64,000 nucleotides of DNA, from the NCBI GenBank assembly GCA_035409945.1, contig DAONQC010000003.1, positions 124,001-188,000 on the forward strand. The letters are read 5' to 3'. This document shows positions 44,487 through 54,601 of the stretch, one piece after another. The DNA is from MWEH01 sp035409945. GTDB taxonomy: Bacteria; Bacillota; Clostridia; Christensenellales; DTU072. Position 1 is the stretch's first letter. Every line of letters starts with the position of its first letter. The position numbers and the translations under genes are program-made. The notes beneath the pieces were generated by a model. The model saw only the letters and a list, made by a program, of their open reading frames with translations. It ran no database searches and was not told the origin of the DNA.

Positions 44487-46910
44487 CTATTTAAACTTGT
44501 CAAGACGCCAAATTCTAGTAGCGTATTCTTCTACACTCCTATCTGCGGCAAAAAATCCTGCATATGCTGTATTTTTAAGTGACATCCTTTGGAAACGATA
44601 CTTGTCTTTATACGCTTCATCAACCGCATTTTGTGTATCCACATAACTAGCAAAATCTGCTAATACAAAATATGGATCTGCGGTACCATTTCTGCCTACG
44701 GTTAAACTATCCGCTATTTCGGAGAATTTAACACCATTAATTCCTTTCCTTAATAAGTCAATTATATTCCTAATCCTTTCATCTTGTGAATAGTACTCGG
44801 TAGGATTATAATTGGGTCTTAATTTTTCGACTTCATCATCCCTAAGTCCGAAAATAAAGATATTCTCGTCACCTACTCTCTCGTGGATTTCTACATTAGC
44901 ACCGTCCATTGTCCCTATTGTAACTGCGCCATTAATCATAAACTTCATGTTTCCTGTTCCTGACGCCTCTTTACCGGCTGTGGAAATTTGTTCGCTTATT
45001 TCTGCAGCAGGCATAATTATTTCCGCCAAACTAACCCTGTAGTTTTCCAAGAACACTATCTTGATTTTCCCTTTAATGTCTGGGTCATTATTGATAACTT
45101 CGCTCATCATGTAGATTAGTCTAATAATCAATTTCGCCATATAATATGAGCTTGCTGCCTCTGCCCCAAAAATAAAGGTTCTTGGCGTAATATCTAAATT
45201 TGGATTTTCTTTTAACCTCAAATATAAATCTAAAATATTGAAAGCATTAAGTAACTGTCGTTTATACTCATGCAACCTCTTAACTTGCACATCAAAAATG
45301 CTGTCAGGATTTAAAGTTACGCAATTGGTTTTGCTTATGTATTCAGCCAGCCTTTCTTTATTTTTTACCTTGATTTCATGCCAGCGGTCTAAAACATCAT
45401 GGTCTCCTTGGAATTTAACTAGTTTTTCAAGGGCTACAGGATCTGTTAAGAACTTGTCACTCCCAAGTAACTCTCTAAGGAGATCTGTCAGCAATGGATT
45501 GGCTTGTGCTAACCATCTTCTATGTGTAATACCATTTGTTACATTAGTAAATTTTTCTGGAGCAATTTTATAGTAGTCTGAAAAAATAGTTTGTTTTAAT
45601 ATTTCGGAATGCAACGCAGAAACACCATTAATCGTATGTGAGGATGCTAAACATAAATTAGCCATTCTGATTTCCCCATCCGAGATAATTGCATTGTCAC
45701 TTATCCTTTGCCAATCACCAGGGAATGCATCCCAAAGTATATTACAAAACCTTTGATTTATCTCTTTAACAATTTGATAAATTCTAGGCAATAATGAAGC
45801 AAACAATGCTTCCGGCCAAGTTTCTAATGCTTCTTGCATAACTGTATGGTTAGTATAACTCATAACTTCAGTTACAACTTCCCAAGCATCGTCCCAAGAA
45901 TATCCATAATTATCTAATAAAACTCTCATCATTTCAGGAATACAAAGTGTGGGATGTGTATCGTTTATATGTATAGCTAATTTGTCCCCTAAGTTACTTA
46001 ATGTTCCGTAATGTTTCAAATGCTTATGTATTATGCTTTGTATGCTTGCAGATACAAAAAAGTATTGTTGTTTCAATCTCAAGCTTTTTCCCTCTGGGTG
46101 ATTATCGGCGGGATATAATACTTTTGAAATAGATTCAGCTATAGCTCTTGATTCTATCGCTTTCAAATATTCTCCTCTGGAAAAAAGCGACATATCTATT
46201 TGGACTGGTGCAGTAGCACTCCAAAGTCTTAGTACATTAACTGCTTTGCTTTTGTAACCACTAATATTTACATCGTATGGGACAGCAATGACTTCCGTTG
46301 CACCTTTATGCTCGACTACTAATTTGCCATTTTCATCCCAATGTTCTTCAACATATCCATTGAACTTAATAGTCCAGGTTTCACTTCTTTGGTTTAACCA
46401 CACATCTCCCTGCTTTAACCACTCATCTGGCATTTCCATCTGCCATCCATCTACAATTTTCTGTTTAAAAATACCGTAGTCATATCGCAAACAGTATCCA
46501 GTTGCAACATAGTCTCTAGCAGTTAAACTATCCAAATATGCAGCTGCGAGCCTTCCTAATCCACCATTTCCTAACCCAGCATCAGGTTCAATTTCTATTA
46601 ACCTGTCGATATCAAAACCTAATTCTGTAATAGTTTCTTTTGCTAAATCAAAAATACCAAGATTAAACAAATGGTTTTTTAACGATCTGCCTAGCAAAAA
46701 TTCCATGGACATGTAACATACATGCTTATTTCCTTGTTTGCGGCTTTTAGCTTTATAATCTACCCTTTTTTCGGTTAATATGTCTTTTATCGCAAGGCAC
46801 AATGCTCTGTACATTAATTCTTCAGTCGCATCTTTATATTTGATACCAAAATTAACTGCAAGCTTTTTCTCTAACCTTTCTTTTAACTCTATTTTAGTTA
46901 TTTTTGCCAT
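44487..46910 (-). CDS. glgP: Glycogen/starch phosphorylase
   Basis: It releases glucose-1-phosphate from alpha-1,4 chain ends. The 807-residue protein matches the family over its whole length: YMSMEFLLGRSL, DAGLGNGGLGRLAAAYLDS, YCLRYDYGIF, HINDTHPTLCIPEMMR, VTNGITHRRW, VKRLHEYKRQLLN, and the PLP site EASGTGNMKFMINGA, where the Lys binds the cofactor. SD TAGGAGAAG lies upstream of the ATG. It follows glgA after a 325-base gap, within the glycogen cluster. Confidence 0.97.
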   Translation of the reverse strand: MAKITKIELKERLEKKLAVNFGIKYKDATEELMYRALCLAIKDILTEKRVDYKAKSRKQGNKHVCYMSMEFLLGRSLKNHLFNLGIFDLAKETITELGFDIDRLIEIEPDAGLGNGGLGRLAAAYLDSLTARDYVATGYCLRYDYGIFKQKIVDGWQMEMPDEWLKQGDVWLNQRSETWTIKFNGYVEEHWDENGKLVVEHKGATEVIAVPYDVNISGYKSKAVNVLRLWSATAPVQIDMSLFSRGEYLKAIESRAIAESISKVLYPADNHPEGKSLRLKQQYFFVSASIQSIIHKHLKHYGTLSNLGDKLAIHINDTHPTLCIPEMMRVLLDNYGYSWDDAWEVVTEVMSYTNHTVMQEALETWPEALFASLLPRIYQIVKEINQRFCNILWDAFPGDWQRISDNAIISDGEIRMANLCLASSHTINGVSALHSEILKQTIFSDYYKIAPEKFTNVTNGITHRRWLAQANPLLTDLLRELLGSDKFLTDPVALEKLVKFQGDHDVLDRWHEIKVKNKERLAEYISKTNCVTLNPDSIFDVQVKRLHEYKRQLLNAFNILDLYLRLKENPNLDITPRTFIFGAEAASSYYMAKLIIRLIYMMSEVINNDPDIKGKIKIVFLENYRVSLAEIIMPAAEISEQISTAGKEASGTGNMKFMINGAVTIGTMDGANVEIHERVGDENIFIFGLRDDEVEKLRPNYNPTEYYSQDERIRNIIDLLRKGINGVKFSEIADSLTVGRNGTADPYFVLADFASYVDTQNAVDEAYKDKYRFQRMSLKNTAYAGFFAADRSVEEYATRIWRLDKFK

Positions 46911-47235
46911 ATTCTTTACTTCTCCTAGTTACACTTTGCTATATTTTTCTTTTTTGAGTATATTATAGTTTCTTGTTTCTTAATAACTTGAATGTTACCT
47001 ATTTTTAGGCAAGCACAACACTACCCTCTTCACAATTATTTTGTGTAGCTCCTGCAAATGCCTTAATCTTACCTATTCATTTGAAGACTATATAAACTTC
47101 TACCACATTGCCTGTATATCTACAAATACGACGTAATTATACTATTTTGATATACATTAACGCAAATAAGTAAACAAATCATTTATCTCCACTTAATTTA
47201 ATTGTTACTATGTTAACGGTTTTTCTCCGTTATTT
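46911..47235. other. Gap between glgA and glgP
   Basis: No gene. A small dyad TAACGG / CCGTTA (47214-47232) lies just past the glgA stop without a T tract. The 45 bases from about 47090 (tataaacttctaccacattg) loosely resemble the glgA end at 47237 (tataagtttttatacattgt), perhaps an old copy; this is weak. Confidence 0.4.
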
Positions 47236-48654
47236 CTATAAGTTTTTATACATTGTTATGTATTCATCTGCGGACTTATTCCATGAAAAATCTCTTGACA
47301 TACCATTTTTCACAATAATATTCCACTTATCTGGTTGTTCGGTGTAAACATTTACTGCTCTCTTTATTGCATCTAACATATCATATGCATCATATGTTTT
47401 AAAAGTAAATCCTACGCCCGTATCAGTTTCTGGATTAAACGGTTCCACTGTGTCTTTTAATCCTCCAGTTTCTCTAACTATGGGAACAGACCCATATCTC
47501 ATCGCAATCATTTGAGACAATCCGCAAGGCTCAAATCTTGAAGGCATTAAGAACATATCGGATGCGGCATAAATTTTGCTTGCTAAATCTGCTGAAAATG
47601 TTATAGCAGCATTTATCTTGGTTGGGAACTGCTTTTCAGCTTCTTTAAGTGCATTTTCATACTTCCAGTCGCCTGTACCTAGCACCACTAGTTGTAAATC
47701 CATTGATAAAACTTCTTTTAAAACCCTAGTTAATAAATCAATGCCTTTTTGTCCTGTTAAACGACCAACCATGCCGATTAATGGCACATTCGCAACAGGT
47801 AAACCTAAAAGTTGTTGTAAAGCTTCTTTGTTTTGTTTTTTGTTTTTAATGGTTTTGTAAGAGTACTTTTTAACTAGTGCCTTATCCTTTTCGGGGTTAT
47901 ATAAATCAACATCTATACCATTCAAAATCCCTTGTAATTTATACTTTCTCTCATGCAAAATATGCTCTAGCCCATATGAAAAATATGGATCTAAAATTTC
48001 GTTAGCATAAGTAGGTGATACAGTTATCACCTTGTTTGCTGCTTCAATACCACCTTTTAACATATTTGCATCGCCCTTATACTCTACAACGCTTGCAAAC
48101 TCCTCGGGCAAACCAAACACATTATCAATGACATAACTGCTCATCCTGCCCTGAAACTCTATATTGTGTATAGCAAGGACAGTTTTTATGTTTGCATACC
48201 CTTTTGCTTTTCTATAAAAAGCATCTAGCATTACTGGTATCAATGCAGTCTGCCAATCATTACAATGGATTATGTCAGGATAAAAGCCCATCAATGGAAT
48301 TAACTCTAAAACTGCCTTTGAGAAAAATGCAAACCTTTCACCATCATCAAAAAAACCATAAATTGGCTTTCTTTTGAAATAATACTCATTATCTACAAAA
48401 AAGTAAGCAACTCCTTGATGCACACATTTAAACAGACCAGCATACTGCCTTCTCCAACTCAATGGTACAGTTGTTGCTCCAATAAACTCCATTGTAGATT
48501 TATATGTTGCAGGAATCTCTTCATAATATGGTAGGATAACTGCTACTTCCTGACCTTCTTTCACAAGTGCTGGTGGAAGTGCTGCTGAAACATCTCCTAA
48601 ACCGCCTGTCCTTATAAATGGTCCCGCTTCTGATGCTGCATATAAAATCTTCAT
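47236..48654 (-). CDS. glgA: Glycogen synthase (ADP-glucose), GT5
   Basis: It extends alpha-1,4-glucan chains from ADP-glucose. The 472-residue protein starts MKILYAASEAGPFIRTGGLG; the usual KTGGL substrate motif reads RTGGL here. Further marks are FVDNEYYF, HCNDWQTALIPVMLD, LAIHNIEFQG, NGIDVDLYNP, GMVGRLTGQKGIDLL and the C-terminal SRFEPCGLSQMIAMRYGSVPIVRETGGL. The start is set at 48654 because AAGGAG lies seven bases upstream; a longer frame to 48687 would include that site. Fits between glgD and glgP in the cluster. Confidence 0.95.
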   Translation of the reverse strand: MKILYAASEAGPFIRTGGLGDVSAALPPALVKEGQEVAVILPYYEEIPATYKSTMEFIGATTVPLSWRRQYAGLFKCVHQGVAYFFVDNEYYFKRKPIYGFFDDGERFAFFSKAVLELIPLMGFYPDIIHCNDWQTALIPVMLDAFYRKAKGYANIKTVLAIHNIEFQGRMSSYVIDNVFGLPEEFASVVEYKGDANMLKGGIEAANKVITVSPTYANEILDPYFSYGLEHILHERKYKLQGILNGIDVDLYNPEKDKALVKKYSYKTIKNKKQNKEALQQLLGLPVANVPLIGMVGRLTGQKGIDLLTRVLKEVLSMDLQLVVLGTGDWKYENALKEAEKQFPTKINAAITFSADLASKIYAASDMFLMPSRFEPCGLSQMIAMRYGSVPIVRETGGLKDTVEPFNPETDTGVGFTFKTYDAYDMLDAIKRAVNVYTEQPDKWNIIVKNGMSRDFSWNKSADEYITMYKNL

Positions 48655-48663
48655 ACTAATCTC

Positions 48664-48770
48664 CTTATATTGGTTTTCTACTTTCAAGTGCTTAAACTTA
48701 ATCGCACTTAAGCTCTTTTACAATTGGTTTCTACTTTTAAGGCTTAACTAAAGCTCTTTTTACCAGCTTC
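48664..48770 (-). repeat. Tandem repeat in the glgA leader (unit about 54 bp)
   Basis: ttggttttctactttcaag (48670) recurs as ttggtttctacttttaagg (48724), each followed by a cttaa-type segment. The copy nearest the gene ends at the glgA ribosome binding site. The rest of 48771-48910 shows nothing further. Confidence 0.6.
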
Positions 48771-48910
48771 TGCTGTAGATACTTATTTGATTTTGCGATT
48801 AAGCAATTAAATACACCTATCTTTCAGTCTTAAATGTTTAACCTAATCACACATAAGATCTTTTATATTTTTTTATGGCTTTATGGTAACTTTAGCTACA
48901 TAAACGCTCA

Positions 48911-50029
48911 TTAAACTACTTTATTCTTTACCACCACGATTGGATAGGTTTGGAGGCCTTTCAGCTCTCTTCCTGGTTGTACCGTAACTCTCTTATCCGT
49001 AATGACATGTGACAATTGACTGTTTTCCATAATAGTACCGTCTTCCATAACTATGCTATCTCTTATTACCACGCCATCTTCAACCTTTACATTACGAAAT
49101 AGTATGCTGTTAATTACCGTTCCGTTGATTGTACAACCATCAGCTATGAGCGAATTAACAACAACTGCTTTTTCACCATATGTTGTAGGCACACTATCTT
49201 TAACCTTAGTGAATATTTTATTTTTCCCACCGAAAAGTTGTTCTCTAATATCAAAATCAAGCACCTTCATGCTTTCTGCATAGTAGGTTTTTACATCATC
49301 GATAATTGCAGCAAATTCTGTAATTTCATATGCTAAAAGCTTGCCGTTTTTAACTTCTTTAAACAATATGTCTGTTTCAAAATCTACAAAACCTCTGGCA
49401 TATGCTTGTTGAATCCAGTTAAGCAATATGTCTTTTGCCACCACATAGACACCTAGAGATACAAGCTTTAGATCTTGGGATGGTACTTCAACAGAATATA
49501 AGTCATTTACAAAATCCTTTTTATCTCTACCGACTATAACTCTTTTACTAGAATTAACACACTGTGCTTTATGGCATAAAATCGTAAGATCTGCTCCTTT
49601 TTCTATGTGTCTTTCTAGTACTTTTGTATAGTCTATATTCGCAGCTATATTTCCATTGCTTAAAATCACATAATCTTCTGGTGCCTTTTCAATAAAATCT
49701 AATATAGTGTAGAGTGCTTCTATCTTTCCTTTGTACATCTCTTTTGAAGTGTTTAATCCAAACGGTGGGAATACTGCTATACCACTATTTTTACGATTTA
49801 AATCCCAGTCACGACCCATCCTTATGTGGTCCATCAAAGAGGAGTAATTATTACGGGTAATTATTCCTATACGCGTTGCTCCAGAGTTAACAAAACTAGA
49901 CAGAGCAAAGTCGACCAATCTATACCTACCTGCAAAAGGCATGGATGTTGTAGTCCTGTGTATCGTTAGGTCATTGAATTTATTTTCATTTCCACTTGCA
50001 AACAAAATGGCCATCATCTTTGTATTCAT
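48911..50029 (-). CDS. glgD: GlgD, glucose-1-phosphate adenylyltransferase regulatory-type subunit
   Basis: GlgD pairs with GlgC in Firmicutes and boosts or regulates ADP-glucose synthesis. The 372-residue protein keeps the overall fold (YRLVDFALSSFVNSGATRIGIIT, WDLNRKNSGIAVFPP, left-handed helix repeats VNSLIADGCTINGTV... VVIRDSIVMEDGTI). But the N-terminal loop reads LFASGNENKF in place of the catalytic GGxGxRL of GlgC, as expected for GlgD. The start at 50029 has AAGGAGG upstream and lies one base after the glgC stop, so translation is coupled. A longer frame to 50050 is rejected. Confidence 0.93.
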   Translation of the reverse strand: MNTKMMAILFASGNENKFNDLTIHRTTTSMPFAGRYRLVDFALSSFVNSGATRIGIITRNNYSSLMDHIRMGRDWDLNRKNSGIAVFPPFGLNTSKEMYKGKIEALYTILDFIEKAPEDYVILSNGNIAANIDYTKVLERHIEKGADLTILCHKAQCVNSSKRVIVGRDKKDFVNDLYSVEVPSQDLKLVSLGVYVVAKDILLNWIQQAYARGFVDFETDILFKEVKNGKLLAYEITEFAAIIDDVKTYYAESMKVLDFDIREQLFGGKNKIFTKVKDSVPTTYGEKAVVVNSLIADGCTINGTVINSILFRNVKVEDGVVIRDSIVMEDGTIMENSQLSHVITDKRVTVQPGRELKGLQTYPIVVVKNKVV

Positions 50030-50030
50030 G

Positions 50031-51236
50031 TTATTTTCCTCCTTCTGCACCGATCATTTCACCAGCGGCAACTTTATCACCTTTTTTTATCGAAACTCTT
50101 GGTCCCACAACAGCTATTTTCCATTCACCGTTTATAGGTCCACTTTGATGTTCTCCAATAACACAATTTTCACCAACTTCAGCGTTCCAACCTACGATAG
50201 CGTGGCTAACAACTGCCCCTTTGCGAATTATGCTATTTGGCATTAAAACACTATCTTTAACTATGGCACCCTTTTCTACCACTACACCTGTTGAAACAAT
50301 AGAGTTACTAATGTCACCATCAATCTCACCACCTTCAGAAACAACTGAATTAAATAATTTTGCATTTAATCCTACATAACGTGGCGGTTCAGCAGCGTTT
50401 CTTGCGTAAACAATCCATTTACGATCGCTTAAATTCATTCCGCTTTGGGGATCGAGTAAATCCATATTTGCTTCCCATAGTGAAGAAATTGTTCCTACAT
50501 CCTTCCAATATCCTACGAAATCATATGTGTACATTTTTTGACCATCTCGTAACATGTTAGGTATAATATTTTTGCCGAAATCGTTGTATGAATTTTTATC
50601 TGCTTCATCCTTTATTAAGTATTCTTTCAGTTTAGCCCAAGTGAAAATATATATACCCATACTAGCTTTTGTTGATTTAGGATGCTTTGGTTTTTCTTCA
50701 AACTCAGTTATCCTATTGTTGCTATCTGCACTCATTATCCCAAACCTTGATGCCTGTTCAATCGGCACATCCAAAACAGCTATCGTACAATCCGCACCGT
50801 TTTTTATGTGACTACTTAACATTTTTGAATAATCCATTTTGTAAATATGATCACCTGATAAAATCAGTACATACTCTGGATTATATCTATCAGCAAAATT
50901 AATATTTTGATATATTGCATTTGCTGTTCCTTTGTACCATTCTCCAGATTTAGCAGTTTGATATGGCGGTAATACAAAAGCGCCTCCGTCCAATCTATCA
51001 AAGTCCCAAGGTTGTCCATTACCTATGTATTGATTTAATTCAAATGGTTGATATTGGGTTAACACACCAATCGTGTCAATATCCGAATTAATTGTGTTTG
51101 ATAGAGTGAAGTCAATAATTCTGTACTTTCCACCAAATGGTACAGCTGGTTTGGCAACCTCCTTGGTTAAAACACCTAGGCGTGTCCCCTGACCACCAGC
51201 TAATAACATTGCTACACATTGTTTGTCTGATGCCAT
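50031..51236 (-). CDS. glgC: Glucose-1-phosphate adenylyltransferase (ADP-glucose pyrophosphorylase)
   Basis: It makes ADP-glucose, the committed step of glycogen synthesis. The 401-residue protein has AMLLAGGQGTRLGVLT (catalytic loop), KPAVPFGGKYRIIDF, LTQYQPFELNQYIG, GTANAIYQN, LSGDHIYKMDYSKML (metal Asp), ITEFEEKPKHPKSTKASMGIY and the C-terminal left-handed helix region. SD AAGGAGG lies before the ATG. Its TAA is followed after one base by the glgD ATG. Regulation by metabolites is a family feature not visible here. Confidence 0.97.
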   Translation of the reverse strand: MASDKQCVAMLLAGGQGTRLGVLTKEVAKPAVPFGGKYRIIDFTLSNTINSDIDTIGVLTQYQPFELNQYIGNGQPWDFDRLDGGAFVLPPYQTAKSGEWYKGTANAIYQNINFADRYNPEYVLILSGDHIYKMDYSKMLSSHIKNGADCTIAVLDVPIEQASRFGIMSADSNNRITEFEEKPKHPKSTKASMGIYIFTWAKLKEYLIKDEADKNSYNDFGKNIIPNMLRDGQKMYTYDFVGYWKDVGTISSLWEANMDLLDPQSGMNLSDRKWIVYARNAAEPPRYVGLNAKLFNSVVSEGGEIDGDISNSIVSTGVVVEKGAIVKDSVLMPNSIIRKGAVVSHAIVGWNAEVGENCVIGEHQSGPINGEWKIAVVGPRVSIKKGDKVAAGEMIGAEGGK

Positions 51237-51335
51237 GATTTTCCTCCTTAAATAAAATTTATATTTTTCACTTTCGCATTCTCTAACTAACGCTATTACT
51301 ACTGTTATAATATATAAATAATCGTGATCATTAAC

Positions 51336-51344
51336 ATTGTATCA
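51336..51344 (-). promoter_or_regulatory. Possible extended -10 promoter before glgC
   Basis: Minus strand TGATACAAT (-10 at 51336-51341), about 100 bases before the glgC ATG; no clear -35. It suggests glgC-glgD-glgA can be transcribed separately from glgB. Confidence 0.35.
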
Positions 51345-51357
51345 CATAAATACTAAT

Positions 51358-51640
51358 TATTTATCTTTTTTTGCATTTTTCCTTCAACTTGTGCTTTTTT
51401 GCCACTCTTTTTCTTAATTTCCAAGACTTGGCACTGTTTCCTTCTAGTTAATGACTAGTTGTTTATCCTACTTTGTGTTTGCTACTACCATTTTTCTAAA
51501 TCTCAAGACTTGGCACTACTTCCGTACTAGGTTAGTAACTATTTATTTATCTTTTGTTGTGCTTCCCATCAGTTTGAGCTTTTTTGCTAGTTTTTTTCTT
51601 AATTTTCAAGATTAGCGCACTGTTTCCTTCTAAATCAATT
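51358..51640 (-). repeat. Three-copy tandem repeat (units about 80-100 bp) derived from the glgB 3' end
   Basis: Units start near 51358, 51459 and 51541. The last contains the real glgB end (Lys-rich tail codons). Landmarks kept in the downstream copies are the ctttttcttaatttccaaga segment and gcact-tttccttcta. Copy 2 has internal losses. It makes up most of the 310-base gap between glgB and glgC. Confidence 0.85.
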
Positions 51641-53472
51641 GATATTGATTGCGGATGTCCATGACTAGAGATCTTCTCACACTTTATACCTTTGTTTGCT
51701 ATTTTAATATCATCTAGCCCCGCTGTTTTTGAATTTAAAACTATTTCATATGTCCCATGCTCTGGCACGCCAAAACGATATTTTTTTCTATATACATCTG
51801 AAAAGTTAATGATAACTATAACTTTTTCACCTTTCTTATCTTCTCTGTAATAAGCGATTATATTTTGTATATTGTCATCGACTACTAACCATTTGAACCC
51901 TTGATACGAGTTATCTAATTCATAAAGCGCAGGAGTTTGTAAATATAGTCTATTTAATGCTTTAACAAATTTTTGTACACCTCTATGGGTTTCGTAATCT
52001 AACAAAAACCAATCTAATGGGCGCTTAAAATCCCATTCAATGAATTGAGCAATTTCGTTACCCATAAAATTTAACTTTTTGCCTGGATGCGTCATTTGAT
52101 ATGTTATAGCTGCTTTAACTGCATCAAATTTATCATCATATGTCCCCCTTGTTTTGTTTATCAGGGAACATTTTCCATGCACTACCTCATCATGGGAAAT
52201 AGGCAATACATAATTTTCTGAAAAGGCATATGTTATACCAAAAGTTAGCTTATTATGGCAGCCCTTTCTAAAAAATGGATCTACAGATAAATACTCTAAA
52301 AAGTCATTCATCCAACCCATATTCCATTTAAAATTAAATCCTAGTCCACCAATAGATGGTGGCATTGTAACCATAGGAAAGGCTGTGCTTTCTTCTGCTA
52401 TCGTCACTACTCCTGGAAACTTCGAAAGTATTAATTCATTAAACTTTTGTAAAAACTCTACCGCTTCTAAATTATATCTTCCTCCCTCCTTATTCGGCCG
52501 CCACTCCCCTTCTTTTCTATCGTAATCAAGATACAGCATACTTGCTACCGCATCTAATCTAAGCCCATCAATATGATAATTTTCCAGCCAAAATGCAGCA
52601 CAGGAGGTTAAAAAGGACCGTATAGTACCTTTACTATAATCAAAGACCATAGTTCCCCATGTTTTATGTTCACTTTTAAACTCGTCCGCATATTCGTATA
52701 ACGGAGTTCCATCAAAACGATATAACCCAAATTCATCTTTTGGAAAGTGAGAAAGGACTAAATCTAATAGCACATATATACCTGCCTCGTGGCATTTATT
52801 TACAAAATACATAAAGTCATGTGGGGTGCCAAACCTTGACGTTGGTGCAAAAAATCCCGTTACCTGATACCCCCAGCTCATCTCTAACGGATGTTCGGTA
52901 ATTGGTAATAACTCTACATGGGTATAACCCATCTCAACCAAATACGGTACCAGTTCGTCTGCTAAGTTTCTATATGAGTAATAATTTCCATCCTCGTGCC
53001 TACGCCAAGAACCAGCATGTACCTCATATATATTCATAGGCGATTCATAGGGATTATGCATCGCTCGTTTCTTTAAAAACTCCTCGTCTGTCCATTCAAA
53101 CCCAGATATATCAAACAGTTTACTAGCATTAGCAGGAGGCGTTTCAGTATGGGTAGCAAACGGATCTGCTTTGTTAACTATTTTGCCATCAGCTCCCTCA
53201 ACACTTAGTTTATATACATCATATTTTTTTAACCCAGGAATATGACATTCCCAAATACCGTTTGTCAATTTAGACATAGGATTCTTAGCTCTACTCCAAT
53301 TATTAAAATCCCCTACGACAGAAATACTTTTCGCTGCTGGCGCATATACTCTAAATCTCCACATCTTTTTTCCTTGATGCAAAACATAGCTCGGACCAAG
53401 CAGCTTATACAACTCACTATTGGTGCCTTCTTTAAAAAGATATATAGGGAAATCCATTTTTTTTCGTGCCAT
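51547..53472 (-). CDS. glgB: 1,4-alpha-glucan branching enzyme
   Basis: It makes alpha-1,6 branches in glycogen. The 641-residue GH13 protein has an N-terminal CBM48 (FRVYAPAAKSISVVGDFNNWS, about residues 40-60), then the barrel with IYEVHAGSWRRHEDG, GYTHVELLPITEHP, LDLVLSHFPKDEFGLYRFDG, GLRLDAVASMLYLDY with the nucleophile Asp, TIAEESTAF with the acid Glu and PISHDEVVHGK with the third Asp. The last 15 residues are Lys-rich. SD AGGAGAAG precedes the ATG. It is first in the glycogen cluster. Its 3' end is tandemly repeated downstream. Confidence 0.97.
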   Translation of the reverse strand: MARKKMDFPIYLFKEGTNSELYKLLGPSYVLHQGKKMWRFRVYAPAAKSISVVGDFNNWSRAKNPMSKLTNGIWECHIPGLKKYDVYKLSVEGADGKIVNKADPFATHTETPPANASKLFDISGFEWTDEEFLKKRAMHNPYESPMNIYEVHAGSWRRHEDGNYYSYRNLADELVPYLVEMGYTHVELLPITEHPLEMSWGYQVTGFFAPTSRFGTPHDFMYFVNKCHEAGIYVLLDLVLSHFPKDEFGLYRFDGTPLYEYADEFKSEHKTWGTMVFDYSKGTIRSFLTSCAAFWLENYHIDGLRLDAVASMLYLDYDRKEGEWRPNKEGGRYNLEAVEFLQKFNELILSKFPGVVTIAEESTAFPMVTMPPSIGGLGFNFKWNMGWMNDFLEYLSVDPFFRKGCHNKLTFGITYAFSENYVLPISHDEVVHGKCSLINKTRGTYDDKFDAVKAAITYQMTHPGKKLNFMGNEIAQFIEWDFKRPLDWFLLDYETHRGVQKFVKALNRLYLQTPALYELDNSYQGFKWLVVDDNIQNIIAYYREDKKGEKVIVIINFSDVYRKKYRFGVPEHGTYEIVLNSKTAGLDDIKIANKGIKCEKISSHGHPQSISIDLEGNSALILKIKKKTSKKAQTDGKHNKR

Positions 53473-53529
53473 CCTCTTCTCCTCACTCTATCTAACCATT
53501 TTTTTACCCGTTCCCAGTAATCCCTTAAC

Positions 53530-53770
53530 TATAAAACTTTCTGTACTCTACCCAGTTGTCTTACACGCTATCTTTAATTCCTAATCACAATACTTTCTGT
53601 AGTCTTCAAAGTGGTTTTCAACCTGATAGCGATACTTCTTTGTATACTCTTCTCGTTACTATCTATTTTGTTTTTATTTACTAACCTACTTTGTTATTAA
53701 CTCTAACCTGTTTAATTTCGCCTGCCTAACCTATTCTGTTAATAATTCTAACCTATTTTTACTGTCACAC
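53530..53770. repeat. Short degenerate tandem repeats between ispE and glgB (units about 56 and 44 bp)
   Basis: The actttctgtactct block at 53536 recurs as actttctgtagtct at 53592. The ctaacctactttgtta block at 53681 recurs as ctaacctattctgtta at 53725. The second array touches the ispE stop. Together they fill most of the 292-base gap; no gene seen. Confidence 0.6.
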
Positions 53771-54601
53771 ACCTTTCTTATCAATTATGAATGCATAGTG
53801 ATTAACGTTGTCATTATGCAGTGATTTTGTGACTTTCTTAGTGATTACAGAATACTCATCCTTGTCAGTAGTAAAACCTATAACGCCACTACCACTACCC
53901 GTCATAACAACAAATTCATAGCCAGCACTGTACAATAAATCCTTGAGTTTAATGATTTTAGGGTTTATTGATATCGCAGCTTTTTCTAAGGAGTTAAATG
54001 GCTTGAGATTTACTAAAAAATCATCAACCACGCCATGTTCGCCTCCCGTTTTATCATATAATTTATAAATTTCTTCGGTTTTTAAAGGCGTTGTGTCATC
54101 GATTAAAAGACTGACATACAAAGAATTTGGTAAAGAAACAGACTCAACTATTTCGCCAAATCCTCTCACTCTATTAATGCCGCCTTTATACATTGCAGGA
54201 ACATCGCTTCCAACACTTTTTAATATACTGTTATCGATGTTACCAAGTGAAAATACTTTTTTCATTCCCTTTGCAACAGCGACAGCGTCTGCAGAAGAAC
54301 CGCCAATACCTGAAGCTATGGGAATTTTCTTTTTGATGTTTATATCTACTCCGTGGGTACCAAATGTATTTTTGATTGTTTTTGCCATTTTAACAGCAAC
54401 GTCATTAGGAAAGGCATTTCCATTATCATATGTAACACGGATTAAATCATCTTCTCTCTTCGTCACTGTGACTATATCGTGCAAAGGAATAGGAGCTACG
54501 ATGGTGTCTAAATAGTGCCAACCGTTATCTGCAATGCCAGTTATATCCAAACATAGATTAACCTTAGCATACGCTTTTATTTCAACTGTATTTTGAAGCA
54601 A
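53765..54601 (-). CDS. ispE: 4-diphosphocytidyl-2-C-methyl-D-erythritol kinase
   Basis: It phosphorylates CDP-methylerythritol in the MEP isoprenoid pathway. The 278-residue GHMP kinase starts with EIKAYAKVNLCLDI, has the ATP loop PIASGIGGSSADAVAVAKG (about residues 88-106), catalytic Asp in GSDVPAMYKGG, and the C-terminal motif VMTGSGSGVIGF. The start is a TTG at 54601 with GAGAGG six bases upstream; a longer frame from an ATG at 54676 lacks any RBS and would add about 25 unlikely residues. Transcribed alone, upstream of glgB. Confidence 0.9.
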   Translation of the reverse strand: MLQNTVEIKAYAKVNLCLDITGIADNGWHYLDTIVAPIPLHDIVTVTKREDDLIRVTYDNGNAFPNDVAVKMAKTIKNTFGTHGVDINIKKKIPIASGIGGSSADAVAVAKGMKKVFSLGNIDNSILKSVGSDVPAMYKGGINRVRGFGEIVESVSLPNSLYVSLLIDDTTPLKTEEIYKLYDKTGGEHGVVDDFLVNLKPFNSLEKAAISINPKIIKLKDLLYSAGYEFVVMTGSGSGVIGFTTDKDEYSVITKKVTKSLHNDNVNHYAFIIDKKGV

